Assembly (NCBI RefSeq): GCF_910589235.1
Contig: NC_060963.1
Location: 124,001 to 188,000 of the forward strand
Direction of reading: 5' to 3'
DNA from: Vespa crabro
Lineage: Eukaryota; Arthropoda; Insecta; Hymenoptera; Vespidae
Length of the DNA: 64,000 bases
In this document: positions 49,771 through 62,979 of the stretch, piece after piece
Numbering within the stretch: the first letter of the stretch is position 1
How the letters are laid out: every line of letters starts with the position of its first letter
The notes under the pieces: generated by a model
What the model saw: the letters and a program-made list of their open reading frames with translations, nothing else
Database searches by the model: none
What the model was told of the DNA's origin: nothing
Made by a program: the position numbers and the translations under genes

Positions 49771-52700
49771 CGCTTGCTCTTACTCTCTTCTACCCTCTCA
49801 CTCTCTTTCTTCCATACAAACAAGCACTTTCTCAATCTCTCTTACTCTTTTCTCGATTTTGTTCGAGCAACTTCGACCGTGCAAAAAGTGATAAAAGTTT
49901 GGAGGAACGTAGGGGAAAGGGGGAGATCGATGCAAGATGACTGAAATATTTAGACTACAGCATTCGCCGACCTAACGAAAAAGCAGATATATAGATGTTT
50001 TCATATATTTTTCCAATGGTTGTGTGTATTCTAACATTGATCGATACTACGCGAGTATGTAGATGTGAAAAAAAATTGTTGGGAGTACTAGGATGACTTA
50101 CCAAAAGAGATCGTTTGTCCGAAATGTAGCACGTAACATTCCACGCGATTTTCTTCGGTGTATATATCGTAAGGAACTATTCAAACGGGAATGAAACGAT
50201 CTCGTCGATTTTACGACAGTTGAAGAAACGGACGAAACGATTATCGGCCCCGAACGATTAACTCTCCTTCATAAGATTTTAATCGAACGAACAAGAATGG
50301 AACAGCAAAGTCGTTCTTATGCAGCGCACATACGAAAGGTAGAGAGAAAACCTGGCAAGTGCATCGAAACGATGGAAAACGATACATGTAGCATGCCCTT
50401 CTAATTCAATTGGGTTAAGGGTATTTAGAGGAGATTAGGAACACTGCTGACATACGCTATGTGTAGCAAGCAGCTCCTATTCACCGTTCGACATTTTCAA
50501 CTCTCCTCTCTCCCTCCCTCTCTCTCTCTCACCCTTGAGAAAGATTTTTACAATTATTTTCTTAAATACGTCGACGATCGATTTTAAAATGTGACAGAGG
50601 AGGGCCAAATAAAGAAGAAAAAAAAAAGAAAAAAAAAAAGAAAATAAAGTAAAAAAGAAAAATGAATTTGACATAGAAATCAATGCATTTTAAAAAAGAA
50701 AGAATGATCCTTGGTAATAATGATGGGCGACCACCGGCGTTCGTGTGTACGTGTATTTCGAATGAAATTTTATTTTCGGACAAATCTCTGCGTCGGAGGA
50801 AAAAAGAATCATGCAAAGACGTGGAAGCAATTTGCATTCCATTGATCGTGAAATCTTCTCTCTTTTCTTTTTTCTTTTCTTTCTTCTTTTTTCGATTAAA
50901 GAGTACAATAGATTTACGTAAACGCTTTTTTTTGCTTCCTATTTCTTTTTTCTTCGTTCTGTTCGTGTAAGTGTCGTAAGGATAATAAATCGAGGTGGTG
51001 AATTAGCTGTTGTTATGACTTGGAATTATATGGCACTGTCGCTTGGCGATTCGTATAATCCGTTCTTACACTCGATGGTACAATCGGTCACATTAACGTT
51101 TACGCACGATGATATGCCACTGTTAATACGATTGCGCAACGATAATCCATTCCGTAGAAAAAAATCTTTGCCAAGCTTTTTTCACTCCAACGCCAATCGC
51201 GACCAGTTTTATCGCCGCAAGAATGGCGAAGTATATCATTAATGTGACCGATTATACGCGTTAGGCACACTTTCCCCAACAACAATTGTTCACAATCATC
51301 ATCATCAGCATCATCCATCAGCATCATCATCACCCATCAGCAGCATCATCATCGATCTCACACAAGTAAGCTACATAGCCGAAGTCACATAATCGTTGTC
51401 AAGTGTAAACCTTCACAAGCGCACAGACTTCACGAATCACACGACTGTCACAACAAACTCATAAAAGGAATAAAAGACATAACTCGCATCATACGGACAT
51501 GCCACACCCTCTCCCATAGACTTTTTTTTTTTTTTTCGTATTTCTTTGCTTCTCTTCTTCGTATAACTTTTGTTAGACTGCTCGGTATAAAATGCTCGGG
51601 AAAGAGTAAAAAAACAAAAAAAAAACAAAAAAAAAAAAAAAGAAAAGATCAAGGATTCTCTTTCCTTCAGCCTATAAAGTTCTCCGATAAACGTATAAAA
51701 TAAAATTTGTTCTTTTTCTTCCTCTCTTAGTCTCGCGTAAACGCATGAACGCTTTCTCTCTTTGATCACATTTTTTCCCTCCCTCCCCCCTGCCCCTCTC
51801 CCTCTTTCTATTTCTTGCACTCCTCTATCTTCCAGCATACCTCAATATTTCATCCTAATGTCACTATCGATGCGTTTACCGCTCTATAAGAGAAATTTGA
51901 CGACTTAACGCCGTATTCTTATAATCTCCATATTTCGTAACCGAAAGTGTCGTACGAGCAAAATTCGCTTATGTTTGATTATCGGATTCTTCGAGAGATA
52001 CGAGTATTTTGGAAGAATCGAAATTCTCGAATCATCTCGAAAAGGATTCGTCATTTTAACAATATAGAATAAAAAATAGAAGAGTAGGCCATAACCATTG
52101 TGTCTTTGTAACATTGTAAATGCCAATTTCTATTAATCATATTCCTCCTGAGAGGATCTCGGCGAAAATTTGTATATCGATCGATCGACGAGATTCAATA
52201 AAAATTTGGAGAGGGTGAGCAAAAATAGTGGCAGGCCAAACGGACTTCATTCATCGATTTCATTTATTATACTTCAGCCCACGTTTATCATCATCGCTCA
52301 TGAATTTTCACATTCGCAATTATAATCTTAATCCGATCATCGATCGGCATCATCACTATCAACATCATTCTTCATTCTCTGTTGCACCGCATAAAACACC
52401 CATTCACTCATTTCTCCTCTCATTTATTTTTGGAATTTTTTTTTTTTTGCATCTTCGCGATTTTCATTTTTCCATCCTCCGACGATCGATACGGAAATGG
52501 TAGAGAACAAATTATGGACGAAAAAATATCAAGGTGAAGGTTAGAGCGAACCATTTCCGTACGATGTCGATAATTTTTCTTTTTTTTTTTTTTTCTTTTT
52601 TTTTTTATCTTTCTGGATATATTGGACTCGTGTTTCGTACGTAAAATGATATCGTGGCGAATGGTGAAGAACGGTAATTATGGCGTCTCAAGATTCTTCT

Positions 52701-53095
52701 TAAAATAATTGTTTAATATCACTCTTTAAATATGTAAAATATAATTTAATGTAATTAATATCAACGCGTTCTCGGTTCTTTTCTATATAAAACGTTAATA
52801 ATAAGATGAAAGAAAGATGACAATTAAAAAATCGCTATTTCGTGTACAGTTCCCCGTATTTATCTCGCAACGATAGAAAATGTATATTTCATTTAATCTT
52901 TATTTAACTCCTCTCTTCCCCCATAGGAATTTTCGTATTTTTGTTTACACGTCACGACGACCTTCGACGTCGCGGTTCACGGCGAATCACGAGCCAACTA
53001 TCTCCTTTTTTTTATTTTTTTTCTCTCTCGCTCATCTCTCGTTCGTTCATTGCTCACGATACGCAACACAACTCGACGCATAAACGTACCCACTT

Positions 53096-53132
53096 TCTCT
53101 CTCTCTCTCTCTCTCTTACTCTATCTTTCGCG

Positions 53133-53174
<42 letters not shown>

Positions 53175-53178
53175 ATCT

Positions 53179-53218
<40 letters not shown>
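53096..53218. repeat. Imperfect (TC)n array
   Basis: Several TC blocks are separated by short TTACTCTATC/TTTCGCGC/TATCTTTCG linkers over more than 120 bp. Confidence 0.9.
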
Positions 53219-53220
<2 letters not shown>

Positions 53221-53877
53221 GTAACACCCTCGTCAATCGTTTACTTCATTAGCGCACATCATCACTGATACAGCGTAATGCACACGCTTTCTTCTATATA
53301 TTTACACGCTCTCACTTACGTACCCTATGAAAGCATCGCACGCACTCTAAGAGTCTCGACGATGAAAGGCTAACAACTAATAGTCGACAAGACATTTTTA
53401 GCGTACAAGTTTATGCGAGAGCACGATTCCTTTAGCCTTTCTTTTTCACCTTCTTTTTCTTCTCTTTGTCATCGTCATCGTCGCACACGCCTCTTCGTAT
53501 CCCTCGATCTTTCGAAAGGCAAAAAAGAGTATAATCGGTAACAACGTTCGTTAAAAAAGAAGTCCAACGAAACAAAAAAGGAGAGGAACAAAATTTCTTC
53601 TCGGAACCGTGCTCCCCTTCAGGATCAAAACATCGGACCCTCGCATAAGAGAGTCACTCCAAAAGAATCACAGTCGCGGTTTAGATTTGTATTTTTATTT
53701 ACTTTTTTACGTTCCCCCATCCATCTTTCTTTTTTTTTGCAACTCGATCTTACGACGCACAGCCGACCCTTAAGATTCTCGGCCATCTTCCGACCGTTTA
53801 CGACGATAGATGTATGTATTTGTATTTTCGATATCCTTTTTTCCACGTTCGTTCTTTTTTTTTACATTTTACATTTT

Positions 53878-53881
<4 letters not shown>

Positions 53882-53912
<31 letters not shown>

Positions 53913-53930
53913 CCTCTCTTTCTCCCTCTA
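53882..53930. repeat. (CT)n/(CCCT)n microsatellite
   Basis: A CT array with CCCTCCCTC interruptions toward its right end. Confidence 0.9.
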
Positions 53931-54780
53931 TCTCTCGCGTTTCGACGCAACACGGAAAAGGTAGATCGCCTCGAGGACATGGAAACAGCTTCGAACTCTG
54001 GTGGACGCGCGTCTTTCGGTTCGCAAACGCGATAACATCATTTTCTATATATTTCTCTTCTTTCTTTTTTAACGTTTCGCTTTAGTCCTTCAAACAATGG
54101 AAATATACGGGCATGTAACGTTTCAAATTTGACTCTTTGCGATTGCAACAAATCGAAAGGTACGCGCATTATTACGGATGTTAATTATAAAAAATATATG
54201 TATATTATTATATATCTCCTATGATATATGAAAAAAATATTTGACTTTAGATATATAAAAAATATAGTGTATATGAATTTTCTTCTTTCGGGTCTGAGCA
54301 GAACTATTTTTGACGCGTGCATGTGAAGAAAGAGCGCGTCCACCGGCGAGTCGATAACGAGAACACGATAATCGGCGGTAAATGTCGAAAAGGGACCGCT
54401 ACGCGTGCACTTGGCCGTTTCTCTCTCTCTCTCCCTCTCTCTCTCTCTGTGTATATGTATACGCGCATATGCGTCTCTCACTTTGTGGTTTACGTTCGAT
54501 AACGGCACGGTACGGAACAACAACCCGCGTTTCGATTCTAGGCCCGTGACGATTCTTTGCTTTTTCTTCTTTTTTTTTTGTTTTTTTTACTTTTTTTCTA
54601 CTTTTTTTCTTTTTTTTCTTTTTTTTCTTTTTTTTTTTCTTCTTTTCTTTTTCTTTGATATATCGTCTGGACATGAAAGCACGACTTTTGATAACGAATC
54701 GGAAGAATGTGCAAGCGATCGAGTTTTCTGCTAAAAACGCGAAAAGACCCACGACGTCTATCTGCCCTCACCATCGTACC

Positions 54781-54781
<1 letters not shown>

Positions 54782-54829
<48 letters not shown>
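54782..54829. repeat. (CT)n microsatellite
   Basis: A perfect array of about 48 bp. A second shorter array lies at 54953-54981. Confidence 0.95.
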
Positions 54830-54831
<2 letters not shown>

Positions 54832-54945
54832 TTTTCATACACTTCACTTCTTACTCACTTTCTCACTTACTTTCCTTTCCAAGAGTCTCTCTTCCATTCA
54901 ATTCTCTCACGTCGTCACGTTTTCTCTCGTATTCCCTAAACACAT

Positions 54946-54981
<36 letters not shown>

Positions 54982-57030
54982 ATTCTCACTCTACCTCACT
55001 GATACGTGGAATGTTCAAGAAAAAACAATACTTGCGCTTCGGCGTCGATCGATTTCGATATTCCAATCGATTCGATTCAAAGGTTCGTGATCAGACGTAT
55101 TATATTAACGCAATTTTTGGAAAATTCAAATACGAACAAATTTTCTCTTTCGTTCGTTTTACGATTCTGATCGTCACCGAAGAATCTAAGAATATTTTTT
55201 CTTTTATTTTCTTTTTTTTAGATTATCTCTTGCTTTTCTTGAAAAAATTAAAGCGTGATATGTCTAACGTATACTACTACGCAGCGTACGAAGCAGACTT
55301 TAAAAAAATCACAAGAGCGAAACAAGTAGAATATAAGAAAAAAAAGAGGAAAGGTTTTCCACCGGCAATAGTATTTGGAATGCATGGCACAACCACAGTC
55401 GCGTATCAAACGTTGATTTAATCGCGCGTTAATTTGGCCCTTTTTCTTTTCTCTTTTGGCATTTAATTTGTTTTCTTTTCTTTCTCTTTTTTTCTTTTTT
55501 TTCTTTTTATTTTTTGTATTTTTTGAGCGACCTACCCTGCGCTCGAATCTTCTCTAATCGCGCGAAAATACATTTGCCGAAGAGAAAAAAAGGGAGGGGG
55601 AAGGGAAAGATTCGACGAGTTTTCCAAGGAAGAAATAACTTCTAACGAGGGAAAAGAGGATGATACACGACGTTAGAGTTCCGATCTGACTCGCGAAACT
55701 CGTTCGGTATTTGAAATATCCCAGTTGGATAAAGGCACCATCTAGAATCAAGATTCCAATTTCGTTGAAAGAATCGATCGAGATATTTCGATGCTTAATC
55801 GAATCGCCATTTTCAACGTAGACTCGATTTTATTTCGTCTAAAGGATTACACATTCTTGAGGTAAGGACACTGGGCTATGTCAATTACCCTCTACGCACA
55901 TTTATGCGATCATAATACCACACATCGAACGAGTACTCTCCACTTTCGTTAGGAGCCACGAATCCAGGAAGACGATATTTATTGTTGTGGTAGTGGTAGT
56001 TATTGTTCGCGAATTACATAAACGATAAAGAAAAACATTGCAAAGATATGTCTCGCATTTGAAAGGAAAAGAAAAAAAGAAAAGGTCGAAAAATCTCGTT
56101 TAGAAATAAACGGTAGTAAGTAGTAAGAGAAGAATAGATTCGATGGCAGTGGAAAATGTACCCCCTTCTCTTTTTAATCGTTTTACATATTTGACAAGTA
56201 AAAATCGAACGGTGAATGATTGTACTATGATCGCATAAAAACTTGTTCTATTTGTCTCTCTAATTTACTACGTATGTCAGAAGCGGAGATGGAGTGCGGT
56301 CGTCTTTTTCTCCCGGTTTAGGCTAGACAATACAACTAAATCACTTGTTGCCAGCAAAATATTAATTTTTAATGAATCAATAGCAACAGACATTCGCATA
56401 CGGGGGTGGGGGGTGGGGGTGGGGTTGGGGGGTTCAGGGTGGGAAATGAACATACACATCGTCGTACAACGGATCATTGGATTCACGCGCAAAACGATCG
56501 GATCAGGGGTTACCAGCTTGTCGAATCTTCTTGTATATTTGTTTCTTTGTTTAACTCAGTCTCTCGTTCTCTCTTCGTCACACTCGCTCTCGTTCAGACT
56601 TGCTGATTAATTCACTCCTTGTATCACATGATCTCACAGCAAAGTTTTCAGACATACTAAAATAACAAGTACACGCCTCGCATCCTGAGCATTACTCTTA
56701 CTCGCGTGAGTCGCGATACGATTCTTACTGTGGGAGTTTAATCAAGAATCCACAGGAGTAAGGGGTATAGTATAACGTCGTGCGACGTGCGTAAACAAGG
56801 ATACACATAATTCGACTAAAATTCTCACAGCCTCTCGCACTGTCGCTCTCATACTCTCTCTCTCTCTCACACACACTCATACTTCACATATTCCATTTCA
56901 CGTATTTTCTCTCTTTCTCTCTCTCGCTAGCTCGCTCGCTCGCGCGCACGCTCTCAGTTCGCTCGTGTTTCATCACTTACAACATCTCACACTCTCTTTC
57001 ACCGCCCAGTAACAGCGTCCATCGAAGTCG

Positions 57031-57068
<38 letters not shown>

Positions 57069-57132
57069 CTCTCGTACGCTCTCTCTCTCTCTCTCTCTCT
57101 CTCGCTCTCTCTCTCGTTCGCTCGCTCTCTCA
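57031..57132. repeat. Interrupted (CT)n/(CTCG)n array
   Basis: Two CT arrays joined by CTCGCTCTCTCGTACG, followed by CTCG-type units. Confidence 0.9.
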
Positions 57133-57627
57133 GATTCAACTTCACACGGAGGTCTCAATCACGCGGATAGAAGCCGCATACTCGATTTTCAGGCATACTT
57201 GCATCACGGGAACATCTCAGCAGGCCTCGGCCCTGGCTCACTCATTTTGGCATCATCCACTTGCACTCGTATTTTTTAATCATCTATTGTCGGTATCCGG
57301 CAGACAGGTATTTGTCTCTGTCGAGCATATGGGCTGTGTTCGACCCTGTATACCCTCGCCGGTACCCTCGCATACCGTTGCCAGACAGGGACACGTGCAG
57401 ACTCATCACCCCATCCTCATCGCTTCGGAACTCACGCACATCCATCAACTCGCATCCGCAACATCCAATCTTGTTGTCTTTGTATTGTTTGATAGCGTTC
57501 TAGTCAAATCAAATTGCACGACAGTACAACCGTGGGCTGATCTGTAAACAACAAAAGCGAGCCAAATATCAGTGACCGTCGCCCGCGAAAAGTAGGAAAG
57601 TAGACTACTTTTTTTTTTTTTTTTTTT

Positions 57628-57633
57628 TTTAAT
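57628..57633 (-). promoter_or_regulatory. Possible polyadenylation signal of importin beta-1
   Basis: ATTAAA on the minus strand about 580 bp beyond the stop codon, immediately followed by a genomic run of about 22 A residues (minus strand). The A run could also prime false cDNA ends. Confidence 0.25.
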
Positions 57634-57796
57634 ACATCGAGTATCTCTCTCACTTTAATTGTTTGTTTAACGCGACGTACCTAGGCGCGATCGTGCGAGT
57701 CTAGAAGAAAAAGTAGAAAGCACGTGGATGCTCTAATCTTGTCTTGAATGACCCTTTGTCTTTCCCTCCCCCCCCCCCCATCTTACCCACCCACCC

Positions 57797-57820
57797 TTTC
57801 ACACACACACACACACACAG
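57797..57820. repeat. (CA)n microsatellite
   Basis: A short perfect CA array. A run of ten C residues lies just to its left at about 57770-57779. Confidence 0.85.
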
Positions 57821-58063
57821 GCTCGAACATATTCCCTCTTTTCTCACACATATTCTTTCTCTCCTACTTTCGTGCGATAACAGATGGCACGAAATGCATA
57901 CGAGGAAGAGCTGAAAGGGCAAAAGAAAAAAAAAAAAGAGAAAAATGAAAAAAGAAAAAAAAAGAAACAAAAGAAAAGAAAAAAAGAACAGAAAGAAAAA
58001 ACGATTCGAAGACATTTCACACACGCGCGACAAGCACATGCGCGCGCGCGCGCACGACAAAAC

Positions 58064-58106
<43 letters not shown>

Positions 58107-58107
58107 T
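58064..58107. repeat. (CAGA)n tetranucleotide array
   Basis: About ten CAGA units, 105 bp past the importin stop and therefore probably in its 3' untranslated region. An alternating CG run sits just to its left (58040-58052). Confidence 0.9.
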
Positions 58108-58213
58108 CAGACGGACAGACACACAGACAGCAGCAAACACATTGTACACTTTTGTACGCTCGAGGACGTTGCATCGTAAAACTATCATGCTTGTAGATTT
58201 AATAAATGAATAC

Positions 58214-61200
58214 TCACCAACTGGACGTAGTGTTGTTAGCAGTAATCTTAGCCTTTCGTATCTCCTTAAGGGCCCAAGTGGCCAACGTCTTCGTTTTGCT
58301 GTTACGCGATTTCTTGCCCTTCACTAATAACTCGTTAAGCGGCTCGGTGTCGACCATCGGCAATAATTTCGCTCCAAAAACGCTGACGAGATCGCCGATA
58401 AGGCCAAGCGCAGCCGATATGTTACCATCGGAATGCTCCCGATCTTGGGCAATCAAAGTAATAAATTGAATGATGTACGGCACATGCGGTTCGACCAAAG
58501 CGATCTCCTCCGGGCATGTATTATTTGTAGATTCACCACGGAAACCCTGCACTATCCCTGTATAAGCCTCCAATACGCCCTCGCGTAATTCGTTAAGATA
58601 ATCGACCATGTCGTAATCGGATCTATCGACGTTCGCCTGCGAGGCCTGTACCAACGTTTGCAAGACAACGTCTAAATACTTTTTGAATTCTATACCGATA
58701 CTCAGGGCAATGTCGCCAAAGACCGAAAATATTTGAGGCTTTACAGAACGATGTACCGTGTTGTTTCCTAAATTCTCCAAAAGAAGGGTCATTATCTCGT
58801 CGCAATATGGAATGATCTTGCTCTTAAGAGCACGACATATATCACCGGTAAGGCCTACGGCGACGCAACATACTTGATACTCGGCATGATTTTTCAGGCC
58901 GAGACAGAGGTAAGGCTTAAATACGTTCATGTATTTCAAAAAGCGCTCTCCCAAAACTTCGACCAAAGTCGAGACGGCCATAAGAGCGTCCTCCTGGACG
59001 CCACCGGATTTGCAAGAGTTCGAATTGAACATCGACAATAGGGCGGTCATTATAACGTCCGATATCTGCGGTGCGTCTTCCGGTGTTACCTTACGTAATA
59101 CGGACTGTAAGGTGGCGCATAGCAATGATTGAAGATCGTTGTATTGGGCTCGATCCGAATGACTTTGTATGTGCGTTTCCATTTGCAATACTTGTTGCAA
59201 TCTTTCCAAAATGACCATAGTCGTTTTTTGCACGGTAACGTAACAATCCCGTGGGGAATTTTTCACCATCTCCATCAGTGCTTCGTACGCCGCGGATCTT
59301 AAATTTGCTTGGGCCCCGTCTGGTCTGTCGGTAGTCTCCAATAGTCTCTGAATTATGAAATCAAAGTATTGCGACATACAATAAGTTTCTGGCTGTTGCT
59401 CGTCCTCGCAGGCCGAGTCATAACTCGCTTGGGCAAGACCCGTAAACGCCCAGCATACGTTCGCAGCGACGCGAGGTTCTGCCTTCAGTCCGTTTACCAA
59501 AGATTCCAATAAAGGTTTCAAATACGTCTCGTTAATGGCAGCTTCTGGAATGATCTCGCAAATACGTCCGAATGTCCATGCCGCGGTGTCCCTTACGACA
59601 ACGCTACTGTCGTACATCAACTCGATGAGCGTTTGCATTGCCTGCTCTACCAATGGTTTCAATGTGGTAGGCTCTACGCCACCGAGGATGGAACCGAATG
59701 CCATTACGGCTGCGTCTCGATATCTCCAATCGAGACTCTTGATATTATCCTTGACGAATGGTAATACGAACGGAACTATAGCTTCTTCGCAACAAGTTGA
59801 GAGCAGCATCAAGCATACACCGGCGGCTTTCGAAGGATTCCAATCGTCCTCGTCATCGAATTCTTCTTGTTTCGTTAATTTTTTCATGAGTACCGGTACT
59901 AAAAATTGTAAAGCACCTTTCGCGTAGTGCCTTGAAACTTTTAATGGTGGTCGACCAACTTCAGAAGCATCTCCTTCTTCCAAGGCTAAATCAACTTCTT
60001 CGTCCGACACATTGGACCAAAATTCAATTCCCTGCAGTGCAACCTCGTCGATATCCGACTTCATAGCCTCCAGAGTAATCTGTGCGAGATACGAGATGTT
60101 TGTCTGATTTTTATTAATAAAAAAATACGTAGAATATCGAAGCATTACTTACAGGAAACAATGCTGGTGCCATGTAAAGTTCCATATACTGATAATACAA
60201 AGACATAATTTTGACGAGGCATTGTAAAGCCGCTACTTTAACTTGCGTGTTTGTCGATTGTGTCGCTTCGCACACTACTTCCATAATGAAGTTCCTCTCG
60301 GACTGTAAATATGACGGTACAAGAAAAATTGTATACATACATATATATATATATATATATACATACATATATATATATATATATATACATATATGCATAT
60401 ATATATGTATGTACATGTGTGCGCGCGTGTGTGTAGACGTACGATAGATGATAAAAGTTAAATTATTAATAAATAAATACGGACCTCGATTTCAAAATTT
60501 CCTTTAGTAAATTCTAAGGAATTATAGAGCGCGCTCGTAGCTGCAAGTCGTACATGATTGGACGTACTGGAACCTTTCATGCCATGAATAATCGCTGTGA
60601 GAATTTGGTTAGACTGCGATACCAAGACTTCGCTTTCTATTTCTTGACAAATATAACCGATAGTCTCTAAAGTAGCTTCTTTCATCATTTCCGTACTATT
60701 AGGATTAACCACATTGTTTACTAATAGAGGAATTAAATTGCTCCATTGACCAACTGGCAATTCGGCAACGGCGACATAAGCTACGCATTGTGCTGCAGAG
60801 CTCGGTCTATTATTTTCAGTTCCTAATGCTCCCAAAATCTATAACAAGGATTATTCTTTCGTATAAAATACTTACACTAAATTGTCAAGTATTATAGGTA
60901 GCACTTGGAAACAAATATGCGTTATACGTTACAATGAAAAATATAATAAAGTATATGAGAAGACGCTATAATTTCTAGACTATTCTTCTTTTTCTTTTTT
61001 TTTTTTCTTTTTGTTTTTTTTTTTCTTTTTCTTTTACTTTTGAAAGAAAACCAGAAAGGCATAACTTATGGTCGTACATTTTTCTTGATATATTCCCTTG
61101 TTTCGGCAGGGATAGCCAACCAACGTTGCTGGTACTGATACTTTAGCGCCTGATCCTTCGAGGTAAGTTGATTTTTCAATTGTAGCCCAGCTGCCATACG

Positions 61201-62133
61201 AGCCACTGGACTGGCTGTTGCAGTAACCAGTACTCCGCTGAGCCGTTGAACAAACTCATGCTAAAATATGAGAAATTTGATTAATATGATCTGATTCAAG
61301 TCTACATTACGAATAATTGAGCTTATAAAGATACTAACAAAATTGGATTGTGCTGCCTGTTCCAAAAAATTTTCCGCCGCTTCCAGTTCATTTTTGTCTG
61401 AAAACACATATCGAACGGTTAAAATATCGGCAGGAAAGATTTAAAGCGGTATCGCAAGGTCAAAGGTATGTCTCCAACTCATTGAAACATTTTATAGGTT
61501 AGTCGTAGGCTAGATAGATCGGTTCGTAGAAGGGTATTTTATTCGGTAAAAGGAGAAGATGGCCAAAGTAGGATGGCCATCGTCGACGACGAGAACGAGT
61601 AACCGCCGGACGAGACAATAGTTTTCCGCTCGCCGAACAAAGCCCATAGCAACAGCCAAGTCGAGCATAATCGGCGACATTATTGGATGCGCGCAAGAAA
61701 ATCGGGAGGGAAGTATCGTTGATTAGGCCGTAAAAAGCTAATCGTTCGACCGAAATGATTCATAGATTCTATCGCGTTAGGAACACGCGTTCCGCTAATT
61801 CACCGGACGTTTCGAACGAAGGGACGCGCACGCGGTCGCAATCCGACTTGTGTAGTACAAAAAAAAAGAGGAAAAAAAGAGGAAAAAAAGAAAAAGAAAG
61901 AAAAAGTAACGAGCGAAGGAAAAACGTAGTCGCGGCGAGTATCGAATTTTCGAGGAGTATCGAGAAGGTTAAGGGCGACGACGATCGGCCACGATAAAAA
62001 ATACTAACGAAATAGCACGCATCCCCCTTTGACGACGGTTAAAAATGATCTTTTTCAAGTGGATCGACTCACCTGAGGAGACCGTCCTCTCGAGGACCTG
62101 GATCAATTGTACCGTCGTTGGATCCATCTGCAT
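58214..62133 (-). CDS. KPNB1: Importin subunit beta-1 (karyopherin beta-1)
   Basis: The nuclear import receptor: a superhelix of HEAT repeats that binds the IBB domain of importin alpha or cargo directly, contacts FG nucleoporins and is released by RanGTP. Six coding exons: 62133-62073, 61397-61339, 61260-61078, 60838-60485, 60302-60153, 60079-58214; 890 aa, all in phase. Vertebrate KPNB1 is 876 aa and collinear. Recognisable blocks: QLIQVLERTVSS, LTSKDQALKYQYQQRWLAI (N-terminal HEAT repeats), NPNSTEMMKEATLETIGYIC, MSLYYQYMELYMAPALF, the acidic loop FDDEDDWNP (about 343-351, the Ran-sensitive loop), WRYRDAAVMAFG, NVHRSVKPQI, SDYDMVDYLNELREG and TLATWALKEIRKAK near the end. The last exon is very long (622 codons with stop) while the 5' exons are small. 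The start MQMDP is chosen because homology begins there. The stop overlaps a consensus splice donor, so an alternative C-terminus is possible. The donor of exon 60838-60485 is GTCCGT, weaker than the rest. Confidence 0.97.
60341..60409. repeat. (AT)n/(ATAC)n microsatellite in an intron
   Basis: AT units broken by ATACATAC words, in the importin intron between exons 60838-60485 and 60302-60153, about 40 bp upstream of the 60302 acceptor. Confidence 0.9.
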
Positions 62134-62167
62134 GGCTTCTAGTAACTTCCGCTCGACCCTCTCGTCA

Positions 62168-62192
62168 GGATATATATATATGTATATATGTA

Positions 62193-62229
<37 letters not shown>
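62168..62229. repeat. (TA)n microsatellite in the importin 5' leader
   Basis: TATATG units pass into pure TA. It lies immediately upstream of the importin coding start, within the probable leader or core promoter. Confidence 0.9.
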
Positions 62230-62231
<2 letters not shown>

Positions 62232-62935
62232 CAATAGCGACACGAGACTCTTTACGATATCGTCCTAACGCGAGACGTTTTCTGATCGCAACCGGCGGAT
62301 ACCCACATGTAGTCACTACCGAATCAACTGCCCCGACGACGTCCCCCCTCCTCTTCTGCTCCTTGTCTTTTGCCTTCTCTCTCTCTCTCACTCTATCGTT
62401 TCTCCCCTCAACGTGCGGCGTAGTGATATCCCACGAGCCTTCTCGATTATCGCTCTTGCGCTTCCTATCGTCGTAATTTTACGAGCTCGCAGCTAACGAC
62501 GATAAGCACTTGGCTACTTTTTAATCTTCGACGAGTTCGATTAACGCAAAGACCGTCAATTTCTTTGGCACGAAGGACGTAAAAAAAAACGTGACGAAGC
62601 TATCCTTTCCCTCTCGCCCTTCTTTCTTGCTCGCGCGATCGTCGGCTTCCACTGGTCGACCGAGTGAGGACTATTTTCTGCGCGTCTCGACCCGTCCCGC
62701 CCGAAGACGCATGCGCGTTGCAGGAAAGCAGCGACCTCTTCGACGCAAGCGCTACCAGTAGCGCTGCTGCTGCCGCCAACGAGAAGATTATGACCGTTTG
62801 CACCGACTGATCTCTTCAATCGAGTGGTTTGAAATTTTTTAACCGTTTTCCCTAACAAACACGCCATTGGCTTCTCGAGGCCGATGACAATATGGCCTCG
62901 AGACTTTGATCTATCGAGAACTTTAGAAAAGAAAC

Positions 62936-62979
62936 TATAGGAAAGAGAACTTTAGGAAAGAGAACTTTAGGAAAGAGAA
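62936..62979. repeat. Three tandem copies of a 15-bp unit
   Basis: GGAAAGAGAACTTTA occurs about three times head to tail; the first copy is slightly diverged (ACTATA). Confidence 0.85.

Larger units (their letters stand above)
49456..57620. other. Pyrimidine-rich gene-poor region
   Basis: No confident gene. It should hold the transporter promoter (right of 49455). The plus strand is strongly T/C-biased, with CT arrays at 49700-49768, 53096-53218, 53882-53930, 54782-54829, 54953-54981 and 57031-57110, poly-T runs, and CAT/CAG-rich sequence at 51296-51350. Long plus frames such as 55011-55421 reflect this bias. An uncertain ATG frame at 51015-51242 (MTWNYMALSLGDSYNPF) lacks a splice partner. 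The right part could be a long importin 3' untranslated region, which would be purine-rich as read. Confidence 0.5.

Noticed and set aside
55011..55421. 136-codon plus-strand frame with Lys/Phe-rich sequence
   Set aside because: It reflects A/T- and T-rich composition, has low-complexity blocks, no family signature and no splice partners.
58929..59927. Plus-strand frames over the importin exon
   Set aside because: Antisense shadows of a strongly conserved minus-strand coding exon.
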